This document shows positions 51,901-60,440 of a stretch of 61,854 nt of DNA, one piece after another. The notes beneath the pieces were generated by a model. The model saw only the letters and a program-made list of their open reading frames with translations, searched no databases and was not told the DNA's origin. This stretch comes from CAYLNH01 sp964384625 (GTDB taxonomy: Bacteria > Verrucomicrobiota > Lentisphaeria > JABSQK01). Both the position numbers and the translations under genes were made by a program. Positions within the stretch are counted from its first letter, which is position 1, and each line of letters begins with the position of its first letter. The DNA lies in the NCBI GenBank assembly GCA_964384625.1, contig CAYLNH010000009.1:1-61854 (forward strand), read 5' to 3'.

Positions 51901-53023
51901 CGACTTTCCCTTCGTCTGCCGCCGTTTCGCCCGCGCGGGTCCTGTGATCAGGCGTGTTCATCAATGGTGGATCAAAGGCGCCGGCAATGTCGTCCCAGCG
52001 CACGAGCTTGAAATTCTGATTGCCGTCGTCGTTGCGGTCGTCCTGGGCGACAAACAAGCCGCGCTCGAACGGCCGGCCGAGACCGACATTGGCGACGTCG
52101 ATGCCGTCGGTGCCGCTGACGCCGTCTACCGTGCCGCCGGCAATGCGGAAACTGCCCAGGTACCGGTACGGCGGCCGCCGGCTGAACACGGCAAACCGGC
52201 TGTTGCCCTGACTCGACACCAGAAGATAACCCCGGCTGTCGGCGGCGCAATACAATGCCAGTCCTTCCACGTCTGCCCGGAGCGGTCCCGGAAATCGGAT
52301 CGGGATAATCAGTTCTCCCGTGGTGCCGGCATCGGGCTCAGCCGCAAACGCCCAGACCCCGCGTTTCTCTTCCGCGATGTACACCACGGCGGTTTCATCA
52401 TCCGCCACGCAGCCTTCCGACTTGCCGTCCAGTCGGAATTGTCGGACGCGCGTGCCGGTCAGCCCGTCGGCGGCCGTCAGCCGCCATTGTTCCAGGCGGC
52501 CGTCGGTGCCGGTAACGAACGCGTAAAAGGCGGGCGAACTGCTGCTGTGATACAGGCAGAGGCCGTACGGCTCAAAGCCGATTTCAATCTTGCCTGCCGG
52601 CAGCAGCCGGGCGGTTGCGGGATCGACGCGATAGGCGTCAATCGATCGGCTGCTGCGATTGGACGCGGCAACGACGGCGCCGGCGCCCGCCGGCCACGGG
52701 AAGGCGTCGCGCACGTCGACGTTGTTCATCCGGCCGTCCGCCCGGTATTGCAGCTGCGTGCCGTCCAGCGAGTAGACTGCGATCCCCCCGTCCTTGTCGG
52801 TACCGATAACCGTGCTGCGCTCCGGCTGCGTCGGATGCCGCCAGATGCAGATGTCGTCGGCGGCATCGCTGCCGTGCGGCACGGGATCGGTTTCGACGAT
52901 TGCCCGGACGGTCCTCGTGTGGCGCTGCAGCCAGATATGGCCGGCCGCCGCCAGGACAAGCAGTCCAACTCCCGCGGGAAGGAGGCGTCGCAGGTGTTTG
53001 CGGGCTCTGGTGATCTGGGGCAA
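51884..53023 (-). CDS. Beta-propeller phytase-like protein
   Basis: 379 residues. TTG at 53023 has AAAGGA six bases upstream; the frame is open to 53164, but that would overlap alaS sequences. An N-terminal helix (LLPAGVGLLVLAAAGHIWL) anchors or exports it. The six-bladed phytase pattern is visible: DAADDICIWRHPTQPERSTV, GTDKDGGIAVYSLDG, DGKSEGCVADDETAVVYIAEE, ADVEGLALYCA, SSQGNSRFAVFSR, GTDGIDVANV and QDDRNDDGNQNFKLVRW. These acidic residues bind Ca2+ in the family. Likely removes phosphate from inositol phosphates or similar esters outside the cytoplasm. Confidence 0.9.
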   Translation of the reverse strand: MPQITRARKHLRRLLPAGVGLLVLAAAGHIWLQRHTRTVRAIVETDPVPHGSDAADDICIWRHPTQPERSTVIGTDKDGGIAVYSLDGTQLQYRADGRMNNVDVRDAFPWPAGAGAVVAASNRSSRSIDAYRVDPATARLLPAGKIEIGFEPYGLCLYHSSSSPAFYAFVTGTDGRLEQWRLTAADGLTGTRVRQFRLDGKSEGCVADDETAVVYIAEEKRGVWAFAAEPDAGTTGELIIPIRFPGPLRADVEGLALYCAADSRGYLLVSSQGNSRFAVFSRRPPYRYLGSFRIAGGTVDGVSGTDGIDVANVGLGRPFERGLFVAQDDRNDDGNQNFKLVRWDDIAGAFDPPLMNTPDHRTRAGETAADEGKVGDRSR

Positions 53024-53167
53024 TTGTGGTCCTTTCCGCAGCTTCGGGAGCGCTTCGGTTCCTGCCGGAAAGCGCCTCACTGGCAAACGGTTAAATCCCG
53101 TGTAAAGTACTGCCCTTTCGCGAAACGTGAAAGATTTGAACCGCAGAAACCGTCCAAGGCACATCTT

Positions 53168-54940
53168 ATGACAGCTTCAGAACTACGCCAGAAATACCTT
53201 GATTTCTTCCGTGGCAAAGGCCACGCGATCATAAAGAGCGCCCCGCTCATTCCGGAGAACGACCCCACGGTCCTCTTCACCACCGCCGGCATGCATCCGT
53301 TGGTCCCCTACCTGCTCGGGCAGTCGCACCCGGCCGGCAGCCGCCTGGCGGATGTGCAGAAGTGTATCCGCACCGGCGACATCGAAGACGTCGGTGACGA
53401 CACGCACCTGACCTTCTTTGAAATGCTCGGCAACTGGTCGCTGGGCGATTATTTCAAGCAGGAAGCGATCGAGTGGAGCTTCGAGTTCCTGACGTCTGAT
53501 GAGTGGCTTGGGCTCCCCTTGGAGCGCTTGGGGTTTTCCGTCTTCGCCGGCGACGACGATGCGCCGTTCGACCAGGAGTCCTACGACCAATGGCAGAGCC
53601 TGGGAGTCGACCCCAAACGCATTGCCCGGCTCGGCAAGAAAGACAACTGGTGGGGGCCCGCCGGCCAGACCGGTCCCTGCGGGCCGGATACGGAAATGTT
53701 CTATTGGGTCGGCGATGAGCCCGCGCCCGAAGCCTTTGATCCGGACGACAACCGTTGGGTTGAGATCTGGAATGACGTGTTCATGCAGTACAACAAAACG
53801 GCTGACGGCAGCTTTGAGCCGCTGACCCGGATGAACGTCGACACCGGCATGGGCCTGGAACGGACCGCCGCCGTGCTGCAGGGGAAACCAAGCTGCTATG
53901 ATACCGAGCTCTTCGCCCCGCTCTTCGCCCGGCTCGTCGAGATCTCAGGCTGTGAAAACCCGCGGGACACCACCAGCGGCCGCATCGTCGTGGAACACCT
54001 GCGGGCCGCTGCGTTCATCATGGCCGACGGCGTCAAGCCTGGCAATCTCGGGCAGGCCTACGTCCTGCGCCGCCTGGTTCGCCGCGCCATTCGCGAAGGC
54101 CGCAAGCTCGGCATCGATCAGGCCTTCTCCGCGGAGCTGGCGGCCGTCGTGATTGCGGAATACAAAGCGGTATACCCGGAACTCGCGGCCGCGCGCGAGA
54201 CCATCCTGGACGACCTCCGCGCCGAGGAAGAGCAATTCCAGAAAGCGATCGACAAAGGCGAAAAGGAACTGCTGAAGATCATCAACAGCCTGCCCGACCA
54301 CGTCAAGCGCAAGGTGATCAGCGGCCGCAAGGCCTTCCACGTCTACGAAACCTACGGGTTCCCGCTGGAGTTGACCCAGGAAGTCGCCGCGGAACACGGT
54401 TTTGAAGTGGATGTCGCCGGCTATGAGAAAGCGCTGAAGAAGCACCAGGAGAAATCCCGGCAGTCGGCCGGGACGTTCAAGGGCGGCCTCCAGGATCATG
54501 GTGAGGCCACCACCCGCCTGCATTCCGCCACCCACCTGCTGCACCAGGCGCTCAAGCAGGTCCTTGGCGATCACGTCCAGCAGAAGGGCTCGAACATTAC
54601 CGCCGACCGCCTGCGGTTTGATTTCTCGCATCCGGAAAAGATGACCAGCGAAGAACTCGCTGAAGTCGAGCGCATTGTGAACGAAAAGATCCAGGCGTCT
54701 CTGCCGGTGACCGTCGAAGAGATGTCGCCCGAAGACGCCCGCGATCAAGGCGCTCTCGGCTACTTCGCCGACCGCTACGGCGACGTCGTCAAGGTCTATG
54801 CCATGGGCGATTTCTCCAAAGAAATTTGTGGCGGCCCGCATGTGGACAACACCAGAGAGCTTGGTACGTTCAAGATCAAGAAGGAGCAGAGCTCCAGCCG
54901 CGGTGTGCGCCGGATCAAGGCAGTTCTGACCGACGCATAA
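53168..54940 (+). CDS. alaS: Alanyl-tRNA synthetase, minimal form
   Basis: 590 residues against about 875 in E. coli. Catalytic core intact (RQKYLDFFRGKGHAIIKSAP, LFTTAGMHPLVPYLLG, TFFEMLGNWSLGDYFKQEAI, MNVDTGMGLERTAAVLQ), tRNA-recognition helices present, and the editing site complete with H452/H456 (HSATHLLHQ) and C554/H558 (CGGPHVDN). Compared with E. coli, about 110 residues before the editing domain (the beta-barrel/linker) and the whole C-Ala domain are missing. The ATG at 53168 is the family start. The frame is open far upstream, but that part is antisense to the phytase gene. Confidence 0.95.
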   Translation: MTASELRQKYLDFFRGKGHAIIKSAPLIPENDPTVLFTTAGMHPLVPYLLGQSHPAGSRLADVQKCIRTGDIEDVGDDTHLTFFEMLGNWSLGDYFKQEAIEWSFEFLTSDEWLGLPLERLGFSVFAGDDDAPFDQESYDQWQSLGVDPKRIARLGKKDNWWGPAGQTGPCGPDTEMFYWVGDEPAPEAFDPDDNRWVEIWNDVFMQYNKTADGSFEPLTRMNVDTGMGLERTAAVLQGKPSCYDTELFAPLFARLVEISGCENPRDTTSGRIVVEHLRAAAFIMADGVKPGNLGQAYVLRRLVRRAIREGRKLGIDQAFSAELAAVVIAEYKAVYPELAAARETILDDLRAEEEQFQKAIDKGEKELLKIINSLPDHVKRKVISGRKAFHVYETYGFPLELTQEVAAEHGFEVDVAGYEKALKKHQEKSRQSAGTFKGGLQDHGEATTRLHSATHLLHQALKQVLGDHVQQKGSNITADRLRFDFSHPEKMTSEELAEVERIVNEKIQASLPVTVEEMSPEDARDQGALGYFADRYGDVVKVYAMGDFSKEICGGPHVDNTRELGTFKIKKEQSSSRGVRRIKAVLTDA

Positions 54941-55101
54941 TCGCTGATCGACAGCATCGTCCGCGGGACGGATTCCGCTTGGTAATGCGGCGGGCCATTC
55001 GTACAGGTTTATTTGCAGACAATCGCCGCCGCGTTAGAGTTTAAGCGGTCTCAGGCATTCACCGGAGACAACTCGTAAGCAAACGAAAGAAAGGGCACAC
55101 T

Positions 55102-55245
55102 ATGGCACAAGGCAAAGAAGTATTTCTCGGGCTCAACCAAAACGGTCTCATCGTGTTCATCATCCTGGTTCTGGTCTGTGTACCGCTGTGCTGGATCCCC
55201 TGGGTCGTTGAGAGCATGAAGGCAGATCCGTCGGCTGAAGGTTGA
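55102..55245 (+). CDS. 47-residue single-pass membrane peptide
   Basis: MAQGKEVFLGLNQNG leads into a hydrophobic helix (LIVFIILVLVCVPLCWIPWVV) and a short tail. AAAGG lies nine bases before the ATG, and the stop TGA overlaps the next gene's TTG by two bases, supporting translation. No family is recognised; the DUF2752 neighbour is also a membrane protein. Confidence 0.65.
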   Translation: MAQGKEVFLGLNQNGLIVFIILVLVCVPLCWIPWVVESMKADPSAEG

Positions 55246-55643
55246 GCCGGACGCATTCCCAGCTTCCTCCGGCACGGCGCACAAGAGTTATCGGTCACGG
55301 TGTTGGTCTGGGGTGTCTGTTCTTCTATCTGGCCTGGAATGCCCTGTGGCTGGTGCATCGGCAGATCCCGCCGAGCATCGCGCTGAGCGTATTCGGCATC
55401 CCTTGCCCGACCACCGGCGTCACCCGCAGTCTGGCAGCACTGTCCCACGGTGATATCTGGGGTTCGCTCTGTTGGAATCCGCTTGCTGTGCCGTTGACGT
55501 TTCTATTTGTGTCGTCCGTCGCCCTGGCTGTTCGCGGCCTGATCCGGCGGCGCAATTTGCCGCGGCTCGTTGTGCTGACCTGGGCCGTGTTGTTGCCGTT
55601 GGCCTGGGCGATCAAGCTAATTCAGGGCCCGGCATGGTGGTAA
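55242..55643 (+). CDS. DUF2752 membrane protein
   Basis: 133 residues. It shows the DUF2752 pattern: FGIPCPTTGVTRSLAALSHGDIWGSLCWNPLAVP, flanked by hydrophobic helices (LGCLFFYLAWNALWLV, LTFLFVSSVALAVRG, LVVLTWAVLLPLAWAI). Function unknown; often next to TM2-type genes, as here. TTG start at 55242 overlaps the stop of the 47-residue peptide. Confidence 0.9.
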   Translation: MSRTHSQLPPARRTRVIGHGVGLGCLFFYLAWNALWLVHRQIPPSIALSVFGIPCPTTGVTRSLAALSHGDIWGSLCWNPLAVPLTFLFVSSVALAVRGLIRRRNLPRLVVLTWAVLLPLAWAIKLIQGPAWW

Positions 55644-55677
55644 GACCCATGGCGGCCGTGAGTCAGAAGGTGTTCCC

Positions 55678-55923
55678 ATGAGCAGTCAGATTCCCGGCGC
55701 CGAGAAGAAGCTGGTTGCCGGCATCTTTGCCCTGGTGCTTGGCGGCTTCGGGGTCCACAAGTTCTATCTGGGTTACGTCACCGAAGGCGTCCTCCAGCTG
55801 CTGTTGTCGTTCCTTTGTGGTATCGGCGGCATCATCGCGTTTGTCGAAGGCATCATCTACCTGACCAAGAGCGATGAAGACTTCGTCGCTACCTATGTGA
55901 CCGGCAGACGCGGCTGGTTCTGA
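55678..55923 (+). CDS. TM2-domain membrane protein 1
   Basis: 81 residues. TM2 pattern: KKLVAGIFALVLGGFGVHKFYLG, then a second helix and IAFVEGIIYLTKSDEDFVATYV. AAGGTG lies five bases upstream. Function of bacterial TM2 proteins is unclear. A paralogue follows directly (56002). Confidence 0.92.
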   Translation: MSSQIPGAEKKLVAGIFALVLGGFGVHKFYLGYVTEGVLQLLLSFLCGIGGIIAFVEGIIYLTKSDEDFVATYVTGRRGWF

Positions 55924-56001
55924 CAGAAGGCTGCCGCCGGCGACGTCCGTATCTGTGGGTAGAATCCATACTGAACCACAGAGTCAGACGGAGGAGATGA
56001 G

Positions 56002-56298
56002 ATGTCTGAGATTCCCGCGAAAGAACGAAAACTGGTGGCCGGCCTGCTCGGCATCATGCTGGGGACGTTCGGCGCCCATAAGTTCTACCTGGGCTACACG
56101 TCCGAAGGGGTTATCCTGTTGTCCATTTCGCTGGGGTCTTTTGTCGTCGTGATGCTTTCCTGCGGTATCCTGTTTCCCCTGATTATCGGCATGGTTGCGG
56201 CTCAAATCATCGGCATCGTTGAAGGCGTCATCTATCTCAGCAAGCCGGACGATGAATTCCAGGCAACGTACAGAACCAACAAGAAGCCCTGGTTCTAG
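56002..56298 (+). CDS. TM2-domain membrane protein 2
   Basis: 98 residues, paralogue of the preceding gene (KLVAGLLGIMLGTFGAHKFYLGY, EGVIYLSKPDDEFQATY) with a longer hydrophobic middle. GGAGGAGATGAG precedes the ATG. The next gene's ATG follows its TAG stop with no gap. Confidence 0.92.
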   Translation: MSEIPAKERKLVAGLLGIMLGTFGAHKFYLGYTSEGVILLSISLGSFVVVMLSCGILFPLIIGMVAAQIIGIVEGVIYLSKPDDEFQATYRTNKKPWF

Positions 56299-57276
56299 AT
56301 GTGCGACGCCGCGCCGCCACTACTCGAGGTTCGGGATCTCAGTGTCCGTTTCCGGACGAAGCAGGGGGACCTGGCTGCAGTTGATGGCGTCAGCTACGCG
56401 ATCGATCCGGGGCGGACCTTGGGGATCGTCGGCGAAAGCGGCTGCGGCAAGACGGTAACCGCGCTGGCGGTGATGGGGTTGATCGAGGCCCCCGGCCGCA
56501 TTGCGGGCGGGCAGGTTCGGCTTCGCGGCAAAGACCTTGTGACGTTGTCCGAGCGGCAGATGCAGGATATTCGGGGCAATCGCATCGCCATGATCTTCCA
56601 GGAGCCGATGACCGCCTTCAACCCGGTCTTCCGCATCGGCGACCAGATCGACGAACAGATCCGGCGCCACACCGGCAGCTCGCGCGAGAACGCGCGTCGA
56701 CGTACTCTGGAGATGTTGGACCTGGTCGGCATCCCGGCGTCCGGCGATCTCTGCCGCCGGTATCCGCATGAGCTCTCCGGCGGCATGCGTCAACGCGCCA
56801 TGATTGCGATGGCATTGTCCTGCAAACCGGATCTGTTGATCGCGGATGAACCCACCACCGCGGTGGACGTCACGCTGCAGGAGCAGATCCTGGCGTTGCT
56901 GGAACGGCTGCAGGAGGAGTTGGATATGGCGATTCAGTTTATCACTCACGATCTCGGGGTGATCAGTGAGATTGCCGACGATGTCCTGGTCATGTATGCC
57001 GGCAAGGTTTGCGAACGCGCTTCCGTTCGGGAGCTCTTTGACCAGCCGCGGCACCCCTACACCGTCGGTTTGCTGCAGTCGATTCCGCGCCTGGGCGAGC
57101 GGTGTGCCCGGCTTTCGTCAATCCCCGGGACGGTGCCGGCCCTGGCGGAGTTGCCGCCGGGGTGTCCATTCCAGAACCGCTGCCCCAACGTCGGCGATGA
57201 TTGCCGCCACGCGATGCCGGCCTTCCGCGAGATCAGTCCCGGCCACGGCCTTGCCTGCCACCATCCGGTCGCGTAA
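56299..57276 (+). CDS. Oligopeptide/dipeptide ABC transporter ATPase (OppD/DppD type)
   Basis: 325 residues. Walker A GESGCGKTV, Q-loop FQEPMTAFNP, signature LSGGMRQRAMI, Walker B LLIADEPTTAVD and H-loop THDLGVI are intact. The C-terminal GCPFQNRCPNVGDDCRHAMP is the cysteine-rich oligopeptide-transporter extension. No OppF, permeases or binding protein are near, so the rest of the transporter must be elsewhere. ATG follows the TM2 stop immediately, giving a coupled but functionally mixed operon. Confidence 0.95.
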   Translation: MCDAAPPLLEVRDLSVRFRTKQGDLAAVDGVSYAIDPGRTLGIVGESGCGKTVTALAVMGLIEAPGRIAGGQVRLRGKDLVTLSERQMQDIRGNRIAMIFQEPMTAFNPVFRIGDQIDEQIRRHTGSSRENARRRTLEMLDLVGIPASGDLCRRYPHELSGGMRQRAMIAMALSCKPDLLIADEPTTAVDVTLQEQILALLERLQEELDMAIQFITHDLGVISEIADDVLVMYAGKVCERASVRELFDQPRHPYTVGLLQSIPRLGERCARLSSIPGTVPALAELPPGCPFQNRCPNVGDDCRHAMPAFREISPGHGLACHHPVA

Positions 57277-57426
57277 GAATCCCCCGCAGCCTGTGCTTCT
57301 GAGGGCCCCGCAAGCAAGCGCAGGAAAGGATAAATTGCCGCATCCCTCATTTGCATCGGCGTCCCTCGTGATAGCTTACCTGCTCATGCAACGCCGGCAG
57401 TCACGCCAACTGGATTGGAGTTTACC

Positions 57427-59304
57427 ATGTCTATCGCCTTGATTCCTGAACCGAAGAAATGCAGGACCACCAAAGGAACGTTCACCTTGCCAAGGGCCGC
57501 TGCGATCGGCATTTGTTGTGAGCAACTCTACGCCGCCGCTCGCGTCCTGCAGGAGGTCCTGCCGCGGAGCACCGTGAATATCTCCGTGCCCGCCGTTGCG
57601 GATACTGTGGCGTTGTCGGTCAACGATAAACTCAAGCCCGGCGGCTATCGGCTGAAGATCCGGGCCCGGGGCATTACCCTCGAAGGCCGGTGCCCGGCCG
57701 CTGTGGCCGGCGGCGTTCAAACCCTGCGGCAGCTCCTCGAACAGGCCCCGGCCGGCGACCTGCCGCGGCTGACCATCGATGACTGGCCGGACTTCCAGGA
57801 CCGCGGCGTCTACTACGACGTGTGCCGCGGCCGCGTGCCGAAACTGGAACGGCTGATGGAACTGGCGGATCAGCTGGCTCGATACAAAATCAACCAGCTC
57901 CAGTTGTACATCGAGCATACGTTCGCCTTCCGGGCGCACCCGAAGATCGGTACAGGCGCATCGCCTCTGAGCGCGGAAGACATCCTGCAGCTCGACGAGT
58001 ATTGCGCCGCCCGCGGCATCGAGCTGCTGCCGTCGCTGGCCAGCTTCGGCCACCTGGCGACGGTTTTGAAACACCCGGAATACCGGCACCTGGCCGAGGA
58101 CTGGGGGATCGGCAAGTTCGTCGCGCCGGAGGATGAACTGCCGGCGTGGTTCAGCCAGAAGGCCTGGACGTTGTCGCCGGCCGTGCCCGAGGTCTATGAC
58201 TTCCTCGACAGTCTGTTTGCGGAGTTCCTGCCGCTCTTCCGTTCGACCCGGTTCAACATCTGCTGCGATGAAACCTGGGACCTCGGCCTCGGCCAGAGCT
58301 ACGAGCTGTGCAGGAAGAAGGGCAAAGGCGTTGTCTACCTCGACCACATCAAGAAGGTCCGCAAGCTCTGTCTGAAGTACGGCAAGAAGACCTTGTTCTG
58401 GGGCGATATCATCCGGCACTATCCGGAGCTGATCAAGGACATCCCGAAAGACGTCACGGTGTTGGACTGGGGCTACAGCCACAACCATCCGTTCGATCGC
58501 ATCAAGGATTTTAAACAGGTGGGCCTGCCGTTCTACGCCTGCTCCGGCACCTCATCCTGGGTCGCGCTGTTTCCGCGTCTGCCCGAGGCCATGGCCAATA
58601 TCCACGGGTTCGCCGCGGCCGGCGCCAGACACGGCGCGCAAGGTCTGCTGAATACCGACTGGGGCGACGGCGGCCACTACAACTTTATGGAGTACTCCTG
58701 GCACGGCTACCTCTTTGGCGCGGAACAGGCCTGGAACGTCAATGCCGATGCGAAGACCTTTCACGAACGCTTCGCCAGGATCTTCCTGAAGACAACCGAC
58801 AAGGCCATGGTCGAAGCCATCACGCTGCTGGGGGACGTCGCTCATCTCGGCGGGCCCTGCTATCAGAGCGTCTGGCAGACCATCCTGTTTGCCGAACCGG
58901 AAAACGCGATCTTTCACTACGACAAGCCGATCGACTTGTCGATTGCGAAGAACGGCAAGATCACCATCAGGAAAGGCCGGCTCGACGCCAGCCGCGGCAG
59001 GACCGGTCTGCAGTCCATTTTGAAAGCAAAAAAGCTGCTGGCAGCCCAGGCGAAGAAGAAAGGCGTCGACCCCTTGAAGATCCTGCCGTACTGGATCTTT
59101 GCCGCCGACACAATCGCCTGCGCCGCCCGCAAACTCTCGGTTCTGGGGCCCGGCGGCAAGGATACGCCGGCGGCCCGCAGAGCCTTGAAGAAGGAGCTGC
59201 GATCTCTGATGCGTCGTTTCGAAAAGCTCTGGCTCGCCCGGAACCGCCGCAGCGAAATCCGCATCACCCTCAAGCGCTACAAGAACGCGATCGCGTCCTT
59301 GTAA
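57427..59304 (+). CDS. GH20 beta-N-acetylhexosaminidase-like protein
   Basis: 625 residues. An N-terminal GH20b-type domain (SVNDKLKPGGYRLKIRARGI) precedes the catalytic barrel: DRGVYYDVCRGRVPKLERLM, HFYIEHTF-like LQLYIEHTFAF, and the Asp-Glu pair D281-E282 in NICCDETWDLG, the GH20 catalytic dyad. GTSSWVALFPR and NTDWGDGGHYNFMEYSW follow. No signal peptide, so it acts on imported N-acetyl-hexosaminides or related sugars. GGAG seven bases before ATG 57427. An AraC regulator is convergent and a sulfatase follows. Confidence 0.9.
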   Translation: MSIALIPEPKKCRTTKGTFTLPRAAAIGICCEQLYAAARVLQEVLPRSTVNISVPAVADTVALSVNDKLKPGGYRLKIRARGITLEGRCPAAVAGGVQTLRQLLEQAPAGDLPRLTIDDWPDFQDRGVYYDVCRGRVPKLERLMELADQLARYKINQLQLYIEHTFAFRAHPKIGTGASPLSAEDILQLDEYCAARGIELLPSLASFGHLATVLKHPEYRHLAEDWGIGKFVAPEDELPAWFSQKAWTLSPAVPEVYDFLDSLFAEFLPLFRSTRFNICCDETWDLGLGQSYELCRKKGKGVVYLDHIKKVRKLCLKYGKKTLFWGDIIRHYPELIKDIPKDVTVLDWGYSHNHPFDRIKDFKQVGLPFYACSGTSSWVALFPRLPEAMANIHGFAAAGARHGAQGLLNTDWGDGGHYNFMEYSWHGYLFGAEQAWNVNADAKTFHERFARIFLKTTDKAMVEAITLLGDVAHLGGPCYQSVWQTILFAEPENAIFHYDKPIDLSIAKNGKITIRKGRLDASRGRTGLQSILKAKKLLAAQAKKKGVDPLKILPYWIFAADTIACAARKLSVLGPGGKDTPAARRALKKELRSLMRRFEKLWLARNRRSEIRITLKRYKNAIASL

Positions 59305-59424
59305 TCCGGCAAGGCAGAGACCAGCCTGCCCCGGCCGCCGCCCCGACATCTCGGCAGCCGTGTGCCCGCGCATCCGGTTGCTGTTTCGCGTCGTCACTGA
59401 CGCGACCCCGCCGTCGCACCCCGG

Positions 59425-60270
59425 TCAACGGTCCCGTGTCCGCGCTTTGCGGTAGGCCGAAGGACTGACCTCCATGTGCTTCTTGAAACAGCGCGAGAAA
59501 TAGAACACATCCCGGAAGCCGCTCTCGAGCGCTACTTCCGTAATGTTCAGATTCACGTTGTCCAGCAGTTCCGCCGCATACTCCAGGCGCAGGTGCAGGG
59601 CGTAATCGATCGGCGACAGCTCGAAGTACTGACGGAAGCCGCGGCACAGCTGTGAACGCGACAGGTGGATCTCGGCGGCGATGCGGTCCAGTGTCAGTCC
59701 CTCCAGAAAGTTCTCTTCGATGAAATTGCGGGCCCGCAGGAAGCGGTCGGGAATCGGCGGACCGCTGGTCGGCAAGGCTTCCCGGCGCACATGGCGCAGC
59801 CAGAGACGAAAGAGATCCTCGATATTCGCGGCCTCCGGGCCGCGCGGGTGGTTCATCTCCCGGTGCAGCGCCCGCAGGTAGTGCTCGTGCAATGCCGGCG
59901 ACGGAACCGGCAGCGGCCGGGCCGCCGGCACGCCGCAGTCCCGCAGGATGTCCGCGACCGCCCAACCGCGGCAGCGCAGCCACGACCGACGCCAGTAACC
60001 ATGCTCCTTCCCGTGGCGTACCGGCATGTCCGGCGGCACGATGAACAACGCCTGCGCCGGCAGCCGGATCACGTCTCCGGCCGTCGGGACCAGAACCGGT
60101 TCGTGGGCAAAGTAAATGAAGTAATCCGTCCGCTGCGGCGGCGCCTCCACCATGCCGGCGAAGCGACCGTACAACCCGATCACTTTCGGCCGCAGCCGCG
60201 CCCAGCCGGTATTTTCGGTGCCCGGCCGGTAGATCGCCTTAAACGCCCGGCGTGTTGTCGTCTCGATCAT
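59425..60270 (-). CDS. AraC-family transcriptional regulator
   Basis: 281 residues; AGGAG six bases before ATG 60270. N-terminal sensor domain (VIRLPAQALFIVPPDMPVRHG) and a C-terminal double helix-turn-helix (LTLDRIAAEIHLSRSQLCRGF, ITEVALESGFRDVFYFSRCF). It is divergent from the sulfatase at 60441 and convergent with GH20, both likely targets. Confidence 0.93.
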   Translation of the reverse strand: MIETTTRRAFKAIYRPGTENTGWARLRPKVIGLYGRFAGMVEAPPQRTDYFIYFAHEPVLVPTAGDVIRLPAQALFIVPPDMPVRHGKEHGYWRRSWLRCRGWAVADILRDCGVPAARPLPVPSPALHEHYLRALHREMNHPRGPEAANIEDLFRLWLRHVRREALPTSGPPIPDRFLRARNFIEENFLEGLTLDRIAAEIHLSRSQLCRGFRQYFELSPIDYALHLRLEYAAELLDNVNLNITEVALESGFRDVFYFSRCFKKHMEVSPSAYRKARTRDR

Positions 60271-60440
60271 GCGGTTCTCCTGATATGCGATGATAGTGCA
60301 AAAACTTGGTACGCCTGTCCATTCCCAGGGGCTGTGTTTCATCCTACATTAAAGGCCAAATACGCAGAAGTATATCCCGATGAGAAGATTCGGCCGGGAT
60401 GCCGAACGCGCAGAAAAGCTATTTACCCAGGAGCCAGAGC

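Noticed and set aside
51875..53167. Long N-terminal extension of the alaS frame
   Set aside because: The extension is antisense to the phytase gene; AlaRS homology starts at the ATG at 53168.
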